Assembly (NCBI GenBank): GCA_003695725.1
Contig: RFHX01000142.1
Coordinates: forward strand, 1 to 13,326
Reading direction: 5' to 3'
DNA: 13,326 nucleotides
Source of the DNA: J061 sp003695725 [NCBI: Candidatus Schekmanbacteria bacterium]
GTDB taxonomy: Bacteria; Schekmanbacteria; GWA2-38-11
The notes below the pieces were generated by a model. That model did not search any database, was not told the origin of the DNA, and saw only the letters and a program-made list of their open reading frames with translations. Made by a program: the position numbers and the translations under genes. This document shows, piece after piece, positions 1 to 6,881 of this stretch (its first letter is position 1; every line of letters begins with the position of its first letter).

Positions 1-1
1 G

Positions 2-85
2 GCCGACCACCTCGGTGATAATGGCATATCAAACATTGAGAATATTTTATACAGAAAAAGCTCTGAAATAGTGACAAATAAGTAA
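2..85 (+). CDS. Possible 3' end of an upstream gene (partial)
   Basis: One forward frame is open from the window edge to a TAA at 83-85 and reads about 27 residues, beginning ADHLGDNGISNIENIL and ending EIVTNK. The residue mix is that of an ordinary soluble protein C-terminus. A second frame is also open here, to a TAG at 69-71, so the choice of frame is uncertain. GDN..SNIENIL loosely recalls the C-terminal helix of UDP-GlcNAc 2-epimerase-like enzymes, but this is far too short to assign a family. Confidence 0.35.
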   Translation, partial: ADHLGDNGISNIENILYRKSSEIVTNK

Positions 86-104
86 TATTTATTCTTTTTT
101 ATAA

Positions 105-115
105 TATAATTGACA
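105..115 (+). promoter_or_regulatory. Candidate promoter elements upstream of the LVIVD-repeat gene
   Basis: A perfect -10 hexamer TATAAT lies at 105-110 but has no good -35 at the usual distance. A perfect -35 hexamer TTGACA at 110-115 overlaps it, but the sequence 17-18 bases downstream (TAAGCT, about 134-139) is a weak -10. Either could drive the gene starting at 156. A 10-base direct repeat TGACAAATAA occurs at 72-81 and 111-120, the second copy overlapping the TTGACA box, which would suit an operator. This is inferred from sequence only. Confidence 0.4.
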
Positions 116-155
116 AATAAACGCTAAAAAGAGTAAGCTGTGTTGAGGAAATGAG

Positions 156-2567
156 ATGAATAGAAGAGTGAAAAGGGTCGTACTTATCGTTGCAATACTT
201 GCAGTGTTGTCAGTGTTTCATGCTGATGCCTCTGACTTATCCCTTGTTGGAACTTTCGGAGGTGCCTTTAATGATATTAAAGTGCAAGGGAACTATGCCT
301 ATGTGGCAATGGAACACGGAATTCAAATTTTTGATGTTTCAATATCTTCCTCACCGCAACTTGTGGCTTTTTATAAAACATCTAATGCAGTCATAGGTAT
401 TATCGTAGCCGGTGGAACTGCATATACTCAAGTTGATGATAGAGGCCTTTTGATATTAGATGTTTCTGACCCTGCACAACCTTCTCTTCTTTCATCATAT
501 GATACAGATTCTTCATTGAACTTTGCTGTTTCCAACTTTGATGGTTTTTTTGTTTCAGATGACAAAGTTTATATACATAGACACGCACACGGAATGCTAA
601 TATTTGATGTCAGTAGCCCATCATCTCCTGTGCTTCTTGGAGAATTCGAATCAAGTTTAGCAGGATACAATAGTAACTATTTTGTAAGCGGAACCACAGC
701 ATATATTGCAGGTTATAATAAACTTGTTATCATCGATATTTCAGACCCTTCATCACCAAGTCTTTTAGGTAGCTATGGTGATAAAGTTGTAGATGTATTT
801 GTTTCCAGTACAACAGCATACATTGTCGACAGTGAAGGATTTAAAATACTTGATGTCTCTGACCCATCATCGCCGGTTGTGATTGGTGAAACAAGCGGAA
901 ATTATACTGGTATTCTTATTTCTGGTACAACAGCTTTCGTTAGCGGCACCAGCGGTCTTACACTGATAGATGTTAGCATACTGTCTTCGCCTTCAATAAT
1001 CAGCACTTATGGTGGTTCCTTTAGGGGAATGGATTCCTCTGCAAATAAACTTTATGTAATTTCATCTTCATCTCCCGGTTTTGAAATTATAGATATTTCA
1101 GATACATCAAATCTTACAATGCTCGGTTCATCCGAAAATATCGGTACAGTTAAAGACATCGTAATTTCAGGAACGATTGCCTATCTCGCTAACGGTGGAT
1201 TGGGTATATTTGATGTTTCTGACCAATCGTCTCCTGCATTTCTCGGGCAATATTATACAGGTGGCGACACTCAGGAAGTATTTATTGAAGGCAACACAGC
1301 ATTTATCGCTGATTTCGATAAAGGGCTTGTAATCATAGATGTAACCAATCCCATATCTCCAACACTTCTTTCAAGCTATGCAATTGAAGAGGCAACGAGA
1401 GTAACTGTTTCAGGCAATCTTGCCTATGTTGGTAAAAGCGGAGGAAAAATCAAAATAATAGATGTGAGCAAACCTGCATCACCGAAACTGCTCGGCAAGA
1501 CGCGTAAATTTAGCAGGCCTTCTAAGATTTTTGTCTCCGGTAAAACATTATTTGTTAGTCAGCGCTATTTATATACTATAGATATCGAAAAACCTAAATC
1601 TCCATCTTTGATAAAAAAGTTGGGATATTTGGGAGGGGATGAAAATTATTTGGACAGTATATTTATTGCGGGTAAGACTGCCTATTTTGGTTCAGAAGGT
1701 TCCTTTTTAATTTACGACATAAGCAATCCTGAGTCACCAGAGCGTTTTCCAAATATTCTTTCAAATCCGGGTTCTGATGAGGAAACGGTTGGAATAATAT
1801 ATGTATCGGGCAATAAAGCTTATGCGGCTGTTTTTGGATGGTTCGATACTCATACCGGTATTGCAGTAATTGATGTTTCTAATCGTTCAAACCCTAAATT
1901 GCTTGATATATATGATGATAAAGATGCTGCATTTTCTTCTTCGATTTTTGCTTCTAATAATTTCGTTTACCTTGCAAGTGGGAAAAATGGTCTTACAATA
2001 TTAGAGGATTCATCTGTTGCAAGTGATATTGTTCCTCCCGTAGTGTCATCTATAAATAAAAAACATGCAGGATACGGTGATAAGATTACTATAAAAGGCG
2101 ATGGCTTTGGTGAGAGTCCGGGCAATGTCTACTTTGGTAGTTACCATTATAAAGGGGTGATTATCTCCTGGAAAAATAATCAAATCAAAGTTACTGTCCC
2201 GTGGGGGCTCCGAAGCGGTAGGAAAGGATATAAAACAGCCGTATATGTAGAAGATGCAAAGGGGATATGGGCTGAAACATGGAAGAAATTCAAATTTAAG
2301 AAACCTACAAAAAAACCAAAAATTAAAGACATATCGTCTCAACGAATAAAAACAGGTGATGAAATAACTATTACAGCCGGACATGTTGGCCCTGCAAAAT
2401 ATGGAGTCATTACAAAAGGAGCAGATGGTTTCATTACTTCATGGGATGGTAAATCAGTAACAATAAAAATAACATCTGTTACAGCGAATAAAGTAAAAAT
2501 CCGTGTTACCACAAAATACAGCAAGAGCAACTGGAAGAAAATATCAGGAATAAAAGATTCCAAGTGA
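156..2567 (+). CDS. Secreted LVIVD-repeat beta-propeller protein with TIG-like C-terminus
   Basis: 803 aa. The N-terminus is a Sec signal peptide: RRVKR, a hydrophobic run at about residues 8-21, and a probable cut after ADA near residue 25. From about residue 28 to 620 there are roughly 14 units of the LVIVD type, each with an AY(I/V) strand, then a G-L-x-I-(I/L/F)-D-(V/I)-S strand, then P-x-x-P-x-L-L-x-x-Y, spaced 40-55 residues apart. Such repeats fold as beta-propellers, and 14 units suit two seven-bladed rings. The last unit lacks its final strand, and a spare strand (LSLVGTFGG) precedes the first, as expected for N/C 'velcro' closure. PP at 627 begins an IPT/TIG-like immunoglobulin fold to about 715, followed by a second, weaker one to 803. 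The C-terminal 170 residues are very Lys-rich. The start is supported by a TGAGGA-type ribosome site at 144-149. Role unknown; likely an exported or surface protein for binding or adhesion. No catalytic motif was seen. Confidence 0.85.
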   Translation: MNRRVKRVVLIVAILAVLSVFHADASDLSLVGTFGGAFNDIKVQGNYAYVAMEHGIQIFDVSISSSPQLVAFYKTSNAVIGIIVAGGTAYTQVDDRGLLILDVSDPAQPSLLSSYDTDSSLNFAVSNFDGFFVSDDKVYIHRHAHGMLIFDVSSPSSPVLLGEFESSLAGYNSNYFVSGTTAYIAGYNKLVIIDISDPSSPSLLGSYGDKVVDVFVSSTTAYIVDSEGFKILDVSDPSSPVVIGETSGNYTGILISGTTAFVSGTSGLTLIDVSILSSPSIISTYGGSFRGMDSSANKLYVISSSSPGFEIIDISDTSNLTMLGSSENIGTVKDIVISGTIAYLANGGLGIFDVSDQSSPAFLGQYYTGGDTQEVFIEGNTAFIADFDKGLVIIDVTNPISPTLLSSYAIEEATRVTVSGNLAYVGKSGGKIKIIDVSKPASPKLLGKTRKFSRPSKIFVSGKTLFVSQRYLYTIDIEKPKSPSLIKKLGYLGGDENYLDSIFIAGKTAYFGSEGSFLIYDISNPESPERFPNILSNPGSDEETVGIIYVSGNKAYAAVFGWFDTHTGIAVIDVSNRSNPKLLDIYDDKDAAFSSSIFASNNFVYLASGKNGLTILEDSSVASDIVPPVVSSINKKHAGYGDKITIKGDGFGESPGNVYFGSYHYKGVIISWKNNQIKVTVPWGLRSGRKGYKTAVYVEDAKGIWAETWKKFKFKKPTKKPKIKDISSQRIKTGDEITITAGHVGPAKYGVITKGADGFITSWDGKSVTIKITSVTANKVKIRVTTKYSKSNWKKISGIKDSK

Positions 2568-2637
2568 TTATTTGGAGAATAGTTTTAAATACTTTGATTT
2601 GGGACTGGCATTGAACATTCAGCACTGAAATTTTTCT

Positions 2638-2781
2638 TTTTGTGGCTTTCTGATTTAATGCTTGAATAAAAGATGCGGGAGCTTTTGATCCTTTAAGTAT
2701 TTCTATGCCAATTACATTCTAATTTTTATCATACTCATAAGATACCCTTATATGTCGTCTTCCGATATTCAATAGCTTCAT
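2638..2781 (-). pseudogene. Decayed DUF2283-like fragment with in-frame amber stop
   Basis: Read on the minus strand from ATG at 2781, codons 10-20 give HIRVSYEYDKN, codon 21 is TAG (2719-2721), and the same frame continues NVIGIEILKGSKAPASF. The joined pattern (V/I)-x-Y-x-Y-D-K-x-x-N-V-I-G-I-E-I-L-x-x-S matches the second half of DUF2283 proteins, small proteins often found next to DUF4258 or toxin-antitoxin-like genes. The usual N-terminal half (Y-D-x-x-x-D-x-L-Y-I) is not recognisable. One stop replaces one residue of the D-K-x-x-N turn, so this looks like a degenerating copy rather than a working gene. The family match is from memory of its consensus. Confidence 0.42.
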
Positions 2782-2919
2782 ATTCCGGCCGAGAACGGAA
2801 GATAGGGAAAAAATCAATATCCTGAGCATCCGAACAAGTCGAAGGATGATTATGTGTAGTTTGGGGGGATGACCTTATGATTTGCAATGACCATCAAGCT
2901 GGACAATGACCTATGGGGT
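2735..2919 (-). pseudogene. Possible decayed minus-strand coding remnant with HNHPS motif
   Basis: A second minus-strand frame, overlapping the DUF2283-like one, is open for about 60 codons and ends at TGA 2735-2737. It contains HNHPSTCSDAQDIDFF (HNH codons at 2846-2854), resembling the H-x-H-P-S...S/D-x-D-I segment of JAB/MPN-type or RadC-like metal-binding domains, but the spacing is not canonical and there is no upstream body or start with a ribosome site. Either this or the overlapping frame may be chance. It is listed because both suggest this gap is derived from lost genes. Confidence 0.2.
2869..2911. repeat. Three ATGACC motifs at 18-19-base spacing
   Basis: ATGACC occurs at 2869-2874, 2887-2892 and 2906-2911. 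The last two are extended to CAATGACC. The spacing of 18 and 19 bases is close to two helical turns, as in a phased operator. They lie about 45-90 bases upstream of the candidate promoter of the mutase cluster. The function is inferred from spacing only. Confidence 0.35.
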
Positions 2920-2956
2920 TGAATTTACATCTGAGTTTATCCAAAATGCTATCCTC

Positions 2957-2986
2957 TTGACTTAATAGTTTTAGATGATGTAAAAG
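2957..2986 (+). promoter_or_regulatory. Candidate promoter for the mutase-epimerase-guanylyltransferase cluster
   Basis: TTGACT at 2957-2962 matches the sigma-70 -35 consensus in five of six bases. TAAAAG at 2981-2986, after an 18-base spacer, matches the -10 in four of six. A start near 2993 would give a leader of about 43 bases containing the AAAGGAG ribosome site at 3019-3025. Confidence 0.4.
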
Positions 2987-3035
2987 TAAAATCTTAATCC
3001 ATGAGACTAAATTAATTTAAAGGAGATGTTTAAAG

Positions 3036-4700
3036 GTGAATGACGACATTGGAGACATAAAAAAACGAATTGAAAGATGGGAAGAAAGTATTAAAGAGAG
3101 CAAACAGAAAGATGCACTGAATCCGCGCAATACAACTTCAGGAATACCGGTTAAACTTTTATACACTCCTCTTGACACCAAAGATATCGATGTTGAAAAA
3201 GAGATAGGAGTGCCGGGAGAATATCCCTTTACACGGGGCGTCCAAAAAACGATGTATCGCGGCAGACTCTGGACAATGAGGCAGTATGCAGGTTTTGGAG
3301 ATGCCGAGGAATCAAACAAAAGATATCATTATTTGCTGAATAATGGGCAGACGGGATTAAGTATCGCCTTTGACCTTCCTACGCAGATGGGATATGATTC
3401 TGACGACCCAATGTCGGCAGGTGAAGTCGGCAAAGTAGGGGTTGCCATAGATTCACTTGAAGATATGGAAATCCTCTTCAAGGGAATCCCTCTCGATAAA
3501 GTCAGCACATCGATGACAATAAATGCCACAGCGAGTCTTCTGCTTGCAATGTATATTGTGGTTGGTGAAAAACAGGGAGTAGCTCCTGAAAAACTATCAG
3601 GCACCATTCAGAACGATATTTTGAAAGAATATGTTGCAAGGGGCACATTTATCTATCCTCCTGAACCATCGATGAGAATAATTACGGATATTTTTGCCTA
3701 TTGTAAGGACAATCTTCCAAAATTCAATACAATCAGTGTGAGCGGATATCATATTAGAGAAGCAGGCTCATCAGCAGTGCAGGAAGTTGCATTCACACTT
3801 GCAGACGGCATTGCCTATGTTGAAGCCGCCATTAAAGCAGGGCTTGAAGTCGATGCTTTTGCGAGAAGAATTTCCTTCTTTTTCAATGTTCATAACAACT
3901 TTATTGAAGAAATAGCAAAATTCAGGGCGGCGCGCCGTCTGTGGGCAAAGATAATGAAAGAAAGGTTCAAAGCAAAAGAGGACCGCTCCTGTATGCTAAG
4001 ATTTCACACACAGACAGCAGGTTGCACTCTGACAGCGCAACAGCCGCAAACGAACATTATTCGCGTAACTATTCAGGCGTTAGCCGCTGTGCTTGGAGGA
4101 ACACAGTCACTTCATACCAATTCGATGGACGAAGCCCTTGCTCTGCCAACGGAAGATGCAGTGAGAATTGCTCTTCGAACTCAACAGATTATTGCCTACG
4201 AGTCCGGAGTTGCTGATACAGTTGATCCTGTTGGCGGTTCATATGCGATTGAGAGTTTAACTAATGAAATTGAGAGAAGAGCACAGGAATATATAGATAA
4301 GATAGATTCAATGGGTGGAATGATGAAGGCAATCGAAGCAGGTTATATTCAAAAGGAGATTCAGGACAGCGCATATGCCTATCAGAAGATGGTTGAATCA
4401 AAGGAGCAAATCGTTGTCGGTGTAAATGAATTTACGATTGAAGAAGAGCCAATTGAAGACATTCTGAAGGTTGACCCTGCAATTGAAAAGAAGCAGAAAG
4501 AAAAATTGGCTGCATTGAGGAATAGGCGGGATAACAAGAAGTGCGCAGAATCTCTTGCTAAAGTTGAGGAGACTGCAAAGGGCAGTGGTAATTTGATGCC
4601 TGCAATTATAGATGCAGTGCGTGATTACAATACTCTTGGAGAAATCGCAGGTACTCTGAAAAAGGTATTCGGTGAGCATAAGGAAACGGTCATATTGTAG
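3036..4700 (+). CDS. mcmA1: Methylmalonyl-CoA mutase, large (catalytic) subunit without B12 domain
   Basis: 554 aa, GTG start behind AAAGGAG at 3019-3025. This is the TIM-barrel domain of the B12-dependent mutase that interconverts (R)-methylmalonyl-CoA and succinyl-CoA. It begins with the family's N-terminal segment (RIERWEESI) and carries YPFTRG (63-68), the RQYAGF substrate motif (82-87), IQNDILKEY (191-199), PPEPSMRII (208-216), SGYH (236-239), RFHTQTAG and [15 protein letters not shown]. By alignment to the human enzyme, Tyr84, Arg202 and His239 occupy the places of Y110, R228 and H265. Tyr plus Arg indicates methylmalonyl-CoA rather than isobutyryl-CoA, whose mutase has Phe and Gln there. 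The C-terminal cobalamin-binding domain with D-x-H-x-x-G is absent, as in two-gene mutases, so a separate ~140-aa subunit must be encoded elsewhere. The epimerase gene follows after 26 bases. Confidence 0.95.
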   Translation: MNDDIGDIKKRIERWEESIKESKQKDALNPRNTTSGIPVKLLYTPLDTKDIDVEKEIGVPGEYPFTRGVQKTMYRGRLWTMRQYAGFGDAEESNKRYHYLLNNGQTGLSIAFDLPTQMGYDSDDPMSAGEVGKVGVAIDSLEDMEILFKGIPLDKVSTSMTINATASLLLAMYIVVGEKQGVAPEKLSGTIQNDILKEYVARGTFIYPPEPSMRIITDIFAYCKDNLPKFNTISVSGYHIREAGSSAVQEVAFTLADGIAYVEAAIKAGLEVDAFARRISFFFNVHNNFIEEIAKFRAARRLWAKIMKERFKAKEDRSCMLRFHTQTAGCTLTAQQPQTNIIRVTIQALAAVLGGTQSLHTNSMDEALALPTEDAVRIALRTQQIIAYESGVADTVDPVGGSYAIESLTNEIERRAQEYIDKIDSMGGMMKAIEAGYIQKEIQDSAYAYQKMVESKEQIVVGVNEFTIEEEPIEDILKVDPAIEKKQKEKLAALRNRRDNKKCAESLAKVEETAKGSGNLMPAIIDAVRDYNTLGEIAGTLKKVFGEHKETVIL

Positions 4701-4726
4701 TATGATGCATTAATGCAATGGATTAA

Positions 4727-5146
4727 ATGATAGAGGATAAGATATTGAAAATAAATAAAATAGACCATATTGGAATTGCCGTAAAAAGTCTTGATGATGT
4801 AAAAACCTTTTATTCCAATGTTTTGAAACTCGATGCCTTTGATGTTGAGGAGGTTGAATCACAGGGAGTAAAAATTCTTGCCTTCAAAGTTGGTGATTCA
4901 AAAATCGAGTTTCTTGAAGCAATAAAAGATGACAGTCCTATAAAAAAATTTGTGGAGAAGAAGGGAAGCGGTATTCACCATATTGCATATGAAGTAGACA
5001 ATATAGAAGAAGCACTCGATGAGCTCGAGTCCGAGGGAGTTGTTTTAATCGATAAAAAGCCCCGCAGGGGACTTCATAATAAAAAGATTGCTTTTCTTCA
5101 TCCAAAAAGTTCATCAGGTATTCTGACAGAATTGGTAGAAAAGTAA
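4727..5146 (+). CDS. mce: Methylmalonyl-CoA epimerase
   Basis: 139 aa, the usual size. It belongs to the glyoxalase/VOC superfamily and epimerises (S)- and (R)-methylmalonyl-CoA, feeding the adjacent mutase. Two beta-alpha-beta-beta-beta modules are visible: IDHIGIAVKSLDD (12-24) opens the first and GIHHIAYEVDNIEEAL (82-97) the second. Likely metal ligands are His14, Glu61 in KIEFLE, His84 or His85, and Glu135 in LTELVEK. The ATG at 4727 has a poor ribosome site. An in-frame TTG at 4745 has GAGG at 4733-4736 in front of it and would give the start (M)KINKIDHIGIAV, typical of the family, so the true start may be six codons later. The stop TAA shares its last A with the ATG of the next gene, indicating translational coupling. 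Confidence 0.93.
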   Translation: MIEDKILKINKIDHIGIAVKSLDDVKTFYSNVLKLDAFDVEEVESQGVKILAFKVGDSKIEFLEAIKDDSPIKKFVEKKGSGIHHIAYEVDNIEEALDELESEGVVLIDKKPRRGLHNKKIAFLHPKSSSGILTELVEK

Positions 5147-6225
5147 TGAAAGATAAATTTGCAGTTATAATGGCAGGTGGAAGAGGAACGCGCTTTTGGC
5201 CATTGAGCGCAGGCAATACGCCAAAGCAGTTTTTGCGTCTTTTAGGAAAAGAAAGTCTCATTCAAGCCACAGTCAATCGTTTAAAGCCGCTCTTCACAAT
5301 TGAACAAGTAATCATCGTAACGGCAAAAGACCAATATGATGTGGTGAAAGAACAGCTCAAAGAACTTCCCGAAGAGAATATTCTGCTTGAACCGGAAGGG
5401 AAAAATACAGCTGCCTGCATAGGGTTGGCGGCAGTACATATAAGAAAAAAATCATCAAATTCAGCATTTGTTGTAATGCCTTCAGACCACATTATAAAAA
5501 CTCCTGCAAAATTGAGGAAAACATTGAAGGCTGTTTTCAGGTCTTTAGATGAATTCGATTCACTTCACACAATCGGTTTTAAGCCGCTTTATCCTGAAAC
5601 AGGATACGGTTATATCAAAATGGGAAGAAAAGTGAAAAAAATAGAAGGATTGAGCGTCTGTGAAGTTGAGAAATTTACAGAAAAACCCTCTCTCAAAGTA
5701 GCCAAGAGATATGTGGAATCGGGAAATTATTTTTGGAATAGCGGAATTTTTGGATGGTCGACGGATGTCCTGCTCGATGAAATGAAAAGATATACGCCAA
5801 ATCTTTACAAAGCACTACAAAGGATTGAAAAGGCAATAGGGACTTCGAAATATCAGAGTGTATTGAAGAAGGAATACAAGAAACTTGAAAATATTTCCAT
5901 AGATTATGCCCTTTTAGAGAAATCCAAAAATATTCTAATGATTCCATCATCGATGAATTGGACAGATATTGGCAGTTGGGACGCACTGGAGAATGTTTTC
6001 CCAAAAGATAGAAATGGCAATATTTCATCAGGCGATAATTATATTTTGGATTCACAAAATAATATTGCATTTAGCCGTGAAGGGTCAATTGTCCTTCAAG
6101 GAGTAAAAGATTTGATTGTGGTAAAGTCAGGTGAAAAGGTTTTTGTGTGCCGAAGGAATAATTCTCAGCAGGTAAGAAAAGTTGTCGAGTTTCTTGAAAA
6201 AAAGGAAAGAAAAGACCTGCTTTGA
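5146..6225 (+). CDS. manC: Mannose-1-phosphate guanylyltransferase (GDP-mannose synthesis)
   Basis: 359 aa. It transfers GMP from GTP to mannose-1-phosphate, giving GDP-mannose for polysaccharide, LPS or glycoprotein synthesis in the cytoplasm. The nucleotidyltransferase signature GGRGTRFWPLS is at 11-21, PKQF at 26-29, EPEGKNTAACI at 82-92 and the metal-binding MPSDH at 111-115. Further on come FTEKP, NYFWNSGIFGW (sugar binding), IDYALLEKS and WTDIGSWDAL, all conserved in this family. A short left-handed beta-helix tail follows. It lacks the C-terminal phosphomannose isomerase domain of the ~470-aa bifunctional enzymes, so it is monofunctional. It overlaps the epimerase stop by one base (TAATG) and has a weak ribosome site of its own, so it is probably translated by coupling. 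Its metabolic link to the two upstream genes is not obvious. Confidence 0.94.
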   Translation: MKDKFAVIMAGGRGTRFWPLSAGNTPKQFLRLLGKESLIQATVNRLKPLFTIEQVIIVTAKDQYDVVKEQLKELPEENILLEPEGKNTAACIGLAAVHIRKKSSNSAFVVMPSDHIIKTPAKLRKTLKAVFRSLDEFDSLHTIGFKPLYPETGYGYIKMGRKVKKIEGLSVCEVEKFTEKPSLKVAKRYVESGNYFWNSGIFGWSTDVLLDEMKRYTPNLYKALQRIEKAIGTSKYQSVLKKEYKKLENISIDYALLEKSKNILMIPSSMNWTDIGSWDALENVFPKDRNGNISSGDNYILDSQNNIAFSREGSIVLQGVKDLIVVKSGEKVFVCRRNNSQQVRKVVEFLEKKERKDLL

Positions 6226-6635
6226 TTTATTTGTGTATCATAGAGCTATTTCAAAAAAATAAAAGCCAAGAAGTTATCCTGCAAGTGTCCCTAATGGTAC
6301 GGTCCAATTTCAATTTTTTGCCCTTTTACGGCGGACAATTTTAAAAATAGATACCGATAACAAAGTTTTGGCTTTCATCGCTTCTTTACATAGTCATCTG
6401 CTTATGCTGCAGGTGATCAAGAAAAGAGGTCCATATTGGGTTTGAAAAAAAGAATCAATAAGGTGGTATAAGGAAAAAGATTGTGGCTTATTCTTTCAAG
6501 GTGTCTAATCAGTTGAAAAAGTAGCCATAGTAGTGTTTCAATGCAGCGACTTTTGTTATCTAACTGAATTTGTAATTTTTACTGATAAGATCAATAAAAT
6601 GCTATAATATAGATTTGTAATCGTGGAGATCAAAA
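6226..6635. other. 410-bp gap with no gene
   Basis: No reading frame here looks coding on either strand. An 8-base inverted pair, AAAGCCAA at 6262-6269 and TTGGCTTT at 6368-6375, flanks about 98 bases, including a more GC-rich segment (about 6280-6345) unlike the surrounding AT-rich sequence. This could be a weak structured element or a mobile-element scar, but I cannot assign it. No clear hairpin plus T-run terminator follows the guanylyltransferase gene. The right end holds the promoter-like TATAAT at 6603. Confidence 0.5.
6578..6608 (+). promoter_or_regulatory. Candidate promoter for the small membrane protein/TPR unit
   Basis: A perfect TATAAT lies at 6603-6608. TTTACT at 6578-6583 is the best -35 (four of six bases) but with a long 19-base spacer. 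Transcription from about 6615 would leave a leader of about 20 bases containing GGAG (6625-6628), seven bases from the GTG start at 6636. Confidence 0.5.
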
Positions 6636-6881
6636 GTGAAGGACCGAAAGGGTTTTCTATATGCACTGATTGCAGTGGATTTCATTGCTTTTCTTCTCTC
6701 GTGGGCGGGATTTCTGCTTATAGAAGAAGAGACAATACTTGAAGTCTGGAAGTACATTCTCTTTTATTGGAATATGACTTACAATTTTCTGATTGGATAT
6801 CCTCTTCAAGTATCAATTCTCTTGGCTGGTACATATATTGTTTACTATATCCTCAAACTTTTTGGAGTGAGGATTGACTAA
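6636..6881 (+). CDS. Small two-helix membrane protein of unknown function
   Basis: 81 aa, GTG start with GTGGAG at 6623-6628 at good spacing. The family is not recognised. Two hydrophobic segments, roughly residues 7-28 (FLYALIAVDFIAFLLSWAGF) and 57-76, are separated by a stretch of about 30 residues containing an acidic patch (EEETILE) and aromatic residues. It ends KLFGVRID. The short tails and basic N-terminus (KDRK) suggest both ends face the cytoplasm. Its stop codon directly abuts the ATG of the next gene, and that gene's ribosome site (GGAGTGAGG, 6864-6872) lies inside this one, so the two are almost certainly co-translated and may form a membrane complex. Confidence 0.75.
   Translation: MKDRKGFLYALIAVDFIAFLLSWAGFLLIEEETILEVWKYILFYWNMTYNFLIGYPLQVSILLAGTYIVYYILKLFGVRID

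Larger units (their letters stand above)
2568..3035. other. 468-bp gap with no intact gene
   Basis: No convincing intact gene lies here. The minus strand carries decayed coding fragments (described separately), and the plus strand carries three ATGACC motifs and a candidate promoter for the methylmalonyl-CoA mutase gene. I looked for the conserved B12-box of a cobalamin riboswitch, which would make sense in front of a B12-dependent mutase, and did not find it. No strong hairpin plus T-run terminator follows the upstream gene. Confidence 0.6.

Noticed and set aside
2046-2563. Minus-strand reading frames of 74-112 aa inside the LVIVD gene
   Set aside because: They lie antisense to a well-supported gene, have no domain or ribosome-site support and read as composition shadows.
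2568-3035. Cobalamin riboswitch upstream of the B12-dependent mutase
   Set aside because: No recognisable B12-box or the usual long, stem-rich leader could be found by eye; the mutase uses but does not make or import B12.
3941-4216. 91-aa plus-strand frame inside the mutase gene
   Set aside because: It is a shifted frame within a highly conserved catalytic region, and its product looks like out-of-frame translation.
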